Part shown: piece by piece, positions 57,213 through 61,537 of the stretch | Layout: every line of letters begins with the position of its first letter | Numbering within the stretch: the first letter of the stretch is position 1 | Assembly (NCBI GenBank): GCA_929200255.1 | Contig: CAKMYZ010000018.1 | Location: 1 to 61,537, forward strand | DNA from: an uncultured Alphaproteobacteria bacterium | GTDB lineage: Bacteria; Pseudomonadota; Alphaproteobacteria; Rhodobacterales; Rhodobacteraceae | DNA: 61,537 bases | Reading direction: 5' to 3' | Notes under the pieces: model-generated | Told to the model about the DNA's origin: nothing | Databases searched by the model: none | The model's input: the letters and a program-made list of their open reading frames with translations, nothing else | Made by a program: the position numbers and the translations under genes

Positions 57213-58348
57213 GCTATCTTGAACATAATATCAAATTCATCCCCACCGGACTGCGCAAGATCCTGCACCTGAACTGGCCGATCATCATGCTACTGATCGC
57301 CGTGGCGTCGGCCGGTTTTCTGATGCTCTATTCCGTGGCGGGCGGGTCAACGACCCCTTGGGTCGAACCACAATTCAAACGCTTCATCCTGGGTATGTGC
57401 TTGATGCTAGTCGTGGCAATGGTGCCGATCTGGTTCTGGCGCAACATGGCCTTTGTCGCTTATGGTGGTTCGCTGCTGTTGCTGCTTGGGGTCGAGTTTT
57501 TTGGCGAGGTCCGTATGGGCGCCCAACGCTGGATTGATTTGGGGTTCATGCGCTTGCAGCCCTCCGAGCTGACCAAGATCACTTTGGTGATGTTTTTGGC
57601 AGCCTATTATGACTGGCTGCCCAACAAGAAAACGTCGCATCCGCTATGGGTGGCGCTGCCAGTTCTGTTCATTTTGGCGCCAACAATGCTGGTATTGAGC
57701 CAACCTGACCTAGGCACTGCGCTGCTCCTGCTTTTGGGTGGGGCCACGGTGATGTTTCTGGCGGGTGTGCATTGGGCCTACTTTGGCACTGTGGTCAGTC
57801 TTGGTGTTGGTGGCATTGTCGCCGTGTTCCAGAGCCGTGGCACCACATGGCAGTTACTGAAAGACTATCAATATCGCCGTATCGATACCTTTCTTGATCC
57901 GGCAAATGACCCTCTGGGTGCTGGCTATCACATCACCCAGGCCAAGATTGCCTTGGGTTCTGGCGGCTGGACTGGCCGCGGCTTCATGCAAGGCACGCAA
58001 TCGCGCCTTAACTTCCTACCGGAAAAACATACTGATTTCATCTTTACCACACTGGCGGAAGAGTTCGGCTTTGTCGGAGCGATCACCCTGCTCACCCTCT
58101 ATCTGCTCATTGTCTTGTTTTGTGTCATTTCCGCGCTGAGCAACAGGGATCGGTTTGCCTCACTCCTCACGCTTGGGATCGCCACAACTTTCTTTTTGTT
58201 CTTTGCAGTAAATATGGCGATGGTCACCGGCCTGGCCCCGGTTGTTGGTGTCCCATTACCCTTGGTCAGCTATGGTGGCTCGGCCATGCTTGTTCTTCTT
58301 GTCGCCTTTGGTCTGGTCCAAAGCGCCCATGTCCATAGGCCGCGCTAA
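57209..58348 (+). CDS. rodA: Rod-shape SEDS glycosyltransferase RodA
   Basis: A 379-residue membrane protein with about ten helices of the SEDS family, which polymerises glycan strands together with PBP2. Landmarks are LGVEFFGEVRMGAQRWIDLG, RLQPSELTKI, SQPDLGTALLLL and ALGSGGWTGRGFMQGTQS-type loops, with LPEKHTDFIFTTLAEEFG. It overlaps mrdA by four bases and the next gene by one (TAATG). Confidence 0.95.
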   Translation: MSYLEHNIKFIPTGLRKILHLNWPIIMLLIAVASAGFLMLYSVAGGSTTPWVEPQFKRFILGMCLMLVVAMVPIWFWRNMAFVAYGGSLLLLLGVEFFGEVRMGAQRWIDLGFMRLQPSELTKITLVMFLAAYYDWLPNKKTSHPLWVALPVLFILAPTMLVLSQPDLGTALLLLLGGATVMFLAGVHWAYFGTVVSLGVGGIVAVFQSRGTTWQLLKDYQYRRIDTFLDPANDPLGAGYHITQAKIALGSGGWTGRGFMQGTQSRLNFLPEKHTDFIFTTLAEEFGFVGAITLLTLYLLIVLFCVISALSNRDRFASLLTLGIATTFFLFFAVNMAMVTGLAPVVGVPLPLVSYGGSAMLVLLVAFGLVQSAHVHRPR

Positions 58349-59277
58349 TGCTCAATGTTCTTTTTTCCGCCAAGCCCGCCGTTTGGGAGGAATATGAAGC
58401 CCCCCTCAGAAACGCATTTACCAACGTCGGGTTGGACGTCGACCTGGCGTGCGACCACGCCCCGGCCGATGTTGATTACATCGTGTTTGCGCCAAATGGG
58501 CCGGTCACGGACTTCAGCCCCTATACCAAAACCAAAGCAGTGATGAGCCTTTGGGCCGGTGTTGAAACCGTCGTTGACAACCTAACGCTGACACAGCCCC
58601 TTTGCCGCTTGGTCGATCACAGCCTGACCCAAGGTATGGTCGAATGGGTGGTTGGTCACACGCTGCGCCATCATCTGGGGATGGATACGCATATCACCCG
58701 GCAGGATGGCGTCTGGCGCGAGGCATTCCCGCCCGTCGCCACCGATAGGCCCGTCACCATTCTGGGGATCGGTGCGTTGGGTGCCGCCTGCGGTCAAGCT
58801 CTGCACCAACTCGGGTTTCCAGTAACCGGGTGGAGTCGGTCCGCAAAGGACATTCCGAACCTGCGATGCCTGCACGGCGATGACGGGCTGACGGCGGCGT
58901 TGACCGACGCCGAGATTGTTGTGCTGTTGCTCCCGCAGACCCCTGAAACTGAAAATATTCTGAACACAGAAACACTTGGCTTGCTGGCCCAGGGTGCATT
59001 CATCATCAACCCTGGGCGCGGCCCGCTGATCGACGATGACGCGTTGCTTGCCGCCCTGGACAGCGGCCAGATCGCCCATGCCACATTAGACGTCTTTCGG
59101 GTCGAACCATTGCCGCAGGATCACCGCTATTGGGCGCATCCACAGGTCACTGTCACACCGCACATCGCCTCAACCACGCGGCCCGAAACCGCAAGCGCTG
59201 TGATTGCAGGCAACATCGCACGGGGCGAAGCGGACAAACCCTTCCACAATGTCGTCGATCGCAGATTTGGATATTAG
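58348..59277 (+). CDS. Glyoxylate/hydroxypyruvate reductase-like D-2-hydroxyacid dehydrogenase
   Basis: A 309-residue GhrA-type dehydrogenase: the Rossmann motif GIGALG at residues 140-145, NPGRGPLIDDDAL with the catalytic arginine region, the FRVEPLP glutamate and the TPHIAST histidine. It probably reduces glyoxylate or hydroxypyruvate with NAD(P)H. It starts within the rodA stop, although it has no known link to cell shape. It converges on the sseB-like gene with a four-base overlap. Confidence 0.88.
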   Translation: MLNVLFSAKPAVWEEYEAPLRNAFTNVGLDVDLACDHAPADVDYIVFAPNGPVTDFSPYTKTKAVMSLWAGVETVVDNLTLTQPLCRLVDHSLTQGMVEWVVGHTLRHHLGMDTHITRQDGVWREAFPPVATDRPVTILGIGALGAACGQALHQLGFPVTGWSRSAKDIPNLRCLHGDDGLTAALTDAEIVVLLLPQTPETENILNTETLGLLAQGAFIINPGRGPLIDDDALLAALDSGQIAHATLDVFRVEPLPQDHRYWAHPQVTVTPHIASTTRPETASAVIAGNIARGEADKPFHNVVDRRFGY

Positions 59278-60050
59278 CGTAGCTTCGGTGGCTTGGCGGG
59301 GTCCGTGCCCGGAGCAGCCGGCGGTTGTGGTCTTTCAAGTTCCGGCAGATCAAAACGCAGACCCACTTTGGCCAAATGTGCCGCCAGCGGATCACTGCTG
59401 CGCACAAACAACACGTCCATGACGCCCGCCTCAACCCCCGAAAAAGTCAGCGCCTCGCTTGCAGCCGCGGCCAGCGCCTTCTCCGATCCGGCAACCGCAT
59501 CGACATAGGCCAAGACATGGCCCTTCGCGCCATCTTCATATGTCGCCGCCGCCAAATAGGCCTTGCGCGCCAGTCCGGCGGCTATCGCCAACTTACGATC
59601 GAGACCTGAAACAACAACTTCTGGCAAACCGCCCGGCGCAGACACCTCGGTCAATCGCGCTTCGGTCTCATCCGGGCCATGGGCGAGCGTAGCAACCAAC
59701 CAATCCACGGCTTCAGCGGGAACTAACATAGCGGACGGAGCAACGTCGAGGTTCAGAGCAAGACCAATGCCCTGCCCCGCGATCATTCGGGTCAACGCGC
59801 GCCCAGGCAATCCGGCATAAGGGGCTGCGCGGCCAACAAATTGCGACAAACGCTCCTCTCGGTCGAAAACAAGCGTAAAGCGCTGGTCTTCGATCTCGAA
59901 CAACTCCGGTGTGATCTGATCGCCGGCAGCTTCTTCGCCCAGCAGCATGAATAGCTCCGTATCCGCCAGCCGTTCGTAGAACCGCAAACGGGCTGCATCG
60001 TCATCAGGGGCGGCTTCCATGGCGGCATGGGCCTGGTCCAAATCGGTCAT
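59274..60050 (-). CDS. SseB family protein
   Basis: A 258-residue protein with the SseB N-terminal domain (FYERLADTELFMLL, FEIEDQRFTLVFD) and an SseB C-terminal domain (LAAHLAKVGLRFDLPE). The family is named after a Salmonella protein, but most members have unknown roles; it is not evidence for type III secretion. The ATG overlaps the stop of a broken uracil-DNA glycosylase-like gene (ATGA), indicating a former two-gene operon. Confidence 0.8.
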   Translation of the reverse strand: MTDLDQAHAAMEAAPDDDAARLRFYERLADTELFMLLGEEAAGDQITPELFEIEDQRFTLVFDREERLSQFVGRAAPYAGLPGRALTRMIAGQGIGLALNLDVAPSAMLVPAEAVDWLVATLAHGPDETEARLTEVSAPGGLPEVVVSGLDRKLAIAAGLARKAYLAAATYEDGAKGHVLAYVDAVAGSEKALAAAASEALTFSGVEAGVMDVLFVRSSDPLAAHLAKVGLRFDLPELERPQPPAAPGTDPAKPPKLR

Positions 60051-60284
60051 CGCAACATTTCTTTCACACTGACGCGGAGTGCCAGTAAGAGCTCCGCCTT
60101 AAACCGCGAGTTTTGATGAGCCACTCGGTATTGCGCGACAACGGGTGAGGCAAGGGAAAGACGCGTTGAACACCCCATGGCCCCGCCGCCACGAGATCCA
60201 AGTGGCCACCCGCCGGGTTCGGCGGAAACTGGCGGGGATCCGAAGGGAACACAGCAAACTTTCCCTATCGGTAGGGTCATTCAA
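60047..60284 (-). pseudogene. Frameshifted C-terminal remnant of a uracil-DNA glycosylase-like gene
   Basis: Two frames together resemble the end of a uracil-DNA glycosylase-family protein: GVQRVFPLPHPLSRNTEWL in one, then SRFKAELLLALRVSVKEML in the next, recalling the PLPHPS-RN-W-NPWFEAELLPALR ending of that family. The shift occurs around 60110-60120. The N-terminal two thirds are missing, and the next gene begins at 60293. The stop overlaps the sseB-like ATG, as it would in an intact operon. Confidence 0.5.
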
Positions 60285-60292
60285 GGTTCCTA

Positions 60293-60901
60293 TCAGGAAT
60301 GGCTCCAGTCATTGGGATCTGTGGATTTGTTGGGGGAAAGCCCCAGGATGTCGCCTTTGGTTGAACAGCCCAGACCCAGCACGGTGCGGTTAGCATAGTT
60401 GAAATAGGCGGCGACCTGGTTGATCTCGAGGATCTCGCCATCAGAATACCCGGCGATACGTAGCCGTTTGACGATGTCCTCAGCCATACCGCCCGGATCG
60501 CGCGTCAATTGGCGAGCATATTCCATCGCCAGCTTCTGTGCTTCGTCCAGCGGTGCAGCGGCAATGTTGCGGGCCTCGATGGCGGAACGGATATCGTCAG
60601 CCTTGGCATCGTCATCCAAAAGCCGCCGCAATCCAGCAAAATGATGATCGACGCAGTAGTCACAGTCATTCAGGCGGCTGACCCAGACGCCGACCGTCTC
60701 CAGGAACCATTTAGGGATCGAATTGCCGGTATGATGCAGCACGTATTTATAGATCGCCATATGCCCTTCCATGGTGTGCGGGCGCAGCGAGTGCATCATC
60801 ATGATGTTATCGACATTGTTGTCTGGACCTTTGACCCGGTCATAAAGTGTCTTCAGCTTTCCATCGGCGTCGTCATAGGCGACGGTTTCGATCCACGGCA
60901 T
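60293..60901 (-). CDS. CMD/AhpD-like peroxidase-related protein
   Basis: A 202-residue protein of the carboxymuconolactone decarboxylase/AhpD superfamily, with the redox motif CDYCVDHH (Cys80, Cys83, His87), as in peroxidase-related enzymes. Helix-rich and soluble. The ATG at 60901 follows AAAGGA and gives the usual MPWIETV start. The physiological substrate is unknown. Confidence 0.82.
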   Translation of the reverse strand: MPWIETVAYDDADGKLKTLYDRVKGPDNNVDNIMMMHSLRPHTMEGHMAIYKYVLHHTGNSIPKWFLETVGVWVSRLNDCDYCVDHHFAGLRRLLDDDAKADDIRSAIEARNIAAAPLDEAQKLAMEYARQLTRDPGGMAEDIVKRLRIAGYSDGEILEINQVAAYFNYANRTVLGLGCSTKGDILGLSPNKSTDPNDWSHS

Positions 60902-61484
60902 TTTGGCTTTCCTTTTCAGTATTGATAGCTTGCACCGACCTGCGCTGCGACGCGCGCCCCCCGTGCTCCGGCTTTGATGGGACCGGCGGCTTTTCCACAT
61001 CCGGCGCCGGATCCAAACGAGGTTCTGGCGTATCTGTTTGGGTTGATTACGCGGTGAAGCAAGCGTCGTGTTTCGATGACCTTTCGTTACTCCTTTCTCG
61101 TTGCTTCAGGATGATTTGTCCATGCCCGAGATACGGTCAACATGACCAGTACCAGTCACCCAAGGAACCCCCACAAATGCCCGCAGAGCGGACAGAACCG
61201 ACATTGACTATCTCGGTGTAAACGTCCGGTCTCGACAGTTTGCGAAGTCATCGGGACTGTTATTTCAGATGCCACCACCTCTAGTCAGTCGCATTGCTGT
61301 GCGAAAAGCGGCCTTTCGTGTCACGATACGCTTTTACTTGACTCTCAGAACACAAAATGTCGAGATCTTAAGCCAAGCATGGAGCCGTATGCCTGTTGAG
61401 TATCCGTATGCAGAAGCATGTGACTGGCAGGCCGAACTTCCACAGATGGAAGGCGAGCAATGACGGCATGGATGCATCGCTGAT
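60902..61484. other. 583-base gap with no convincing gene
   Basis: I found only short reading frames with unlikely composition, including a 64-residue frame at 61269-61463 with no ribosome binding site or known motif. The left end carries the ribosome binding site of the CMD-like gene. No hairpin with a T-run was seen. Confidence 0.5.
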
Positions 61485-61537
61485 GGCTTTGTTGCATAAA
61501 TTGCTTGAGAGGATTCATGTTGCGACTCCAGTGTGCT
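61485..61537. mobile_element. Possible insertion-sequence end, truncated by the window
   Basis: GGCTTTGTTGCATAAAT resembles the terminal inverted repeat common in IS5-type elements of alphaproteobacteria. The element would continue past the window edge, so no transposase can be checked. The call rests on recall of the terminal sequence only. Confidence 0.35.

Noticed and set aside
59274..60050. SseB-like gene as a sign of a type III secretion system.
   Set aside because: The name comes from a separate use of the symbol; the SseB domain here occurs widely in bacteria without such systems and no secretion genes are nearby.
61269..61463. A 64-codon frame near the right edge.
   Set aside because: Composition is unlike neighbouring genes, and no start signal or family motif is visible.

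Overview
This 61.5 kb window reads as chromosomal DNA of a marine alphaproteobacterium of the Rhodobacteraceae (Roseobacter group). The basis is family-level recognition: a B12-dependent ribonucleotide reductase, a DUF1489 protein, the short-form HisG with HisZ, NnrS/NnrU-type denitrification genes, a second-type glutamyl-tRNA synthetase, small cold-shock proteins and the mreBCD-mrdA-rodA cluster, together with a GC-rich coding style and dense ATGA/TAATG gene overlaps. The window is mostly housekeeping DNA with one accessory block for partial denitrification. I saw no tRNA, rRNA, CRISPR array or complete mobile element.

Layout. 0.2-9.1 kb: nrdJ, a DUF1489 protein, a cysteine-cluster protein, the hisS-hisZ-hisG operon, and an Lrp-type regulator facing phenylalanine hydroxylase and slyX. 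9.1-19.6 kb: denitrification from nitrite to N2O. A leftward unit encodes pseudoazurin, copper nitrite reductase NirK and NirV; an FNR/NnrR-type regulator reads rightward; a small DUF1858 protein reads leftward; a rightward norCBQD operon continues through two tiny membrane proteins into nnrS and nnrU. Two FNR-type palindromes sit between divergent genes at class II distance from plausible -10 boxes. Nitrate and nitrous oxide reductases are not in the window. 19.6-24 kb: dnaE and an ArsR/SRPBCC pair. 24-33.3 kb: xanthine dehydrogenase (xdhABC) coupled by start/stop overlaps to a BMP-type ABC importer, suggesting purine or nucleoside uptake and catabolism, closed by a strong terminator.

33-50 kb: a metallo-beta-lactamase-fold protein, EttA, two cold-shock genes with matching leaders, dodecin, a SRAP protein lacking the usual Cys2, a GDSL esterase facing an ABC/FtsX pair, a gamma-glutamylcyclotransferase-like protein, a MATE exporter, a glutamyl-tRNA synthetase, a frameshifted DUF1801 gene, NAD synthetase, a secreted 18-19-repeat MORN protein and a short-chain dehydrogenase. 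50-61.5 kb: leuA behind a leucine-rich leader peptide and competing hairpins, a decayed region, mreBCD-mrdA-rodA for rod-shape wall synthesis, a hydroxyacid reductase, an SseB protein preceded by the broken end of a uracil-DNA-glycosylase-like gene, a CMD/AhpD-like enzyme, and a possible insertion-sequence end at the right edge.

I found no obviously new multi-gene system. The best leads are regulatory and evolutionary: the probably leaderless leuL attenuator, the csp leader element shared by two paralogues, the paired NnrR-type operators that bring the DUF1858 gene into the NO regulon, the leaderless ArsR promoter with twin operators, the nine-repeat block duplication in the MORN protein, and the Pro2 SRAP protein.
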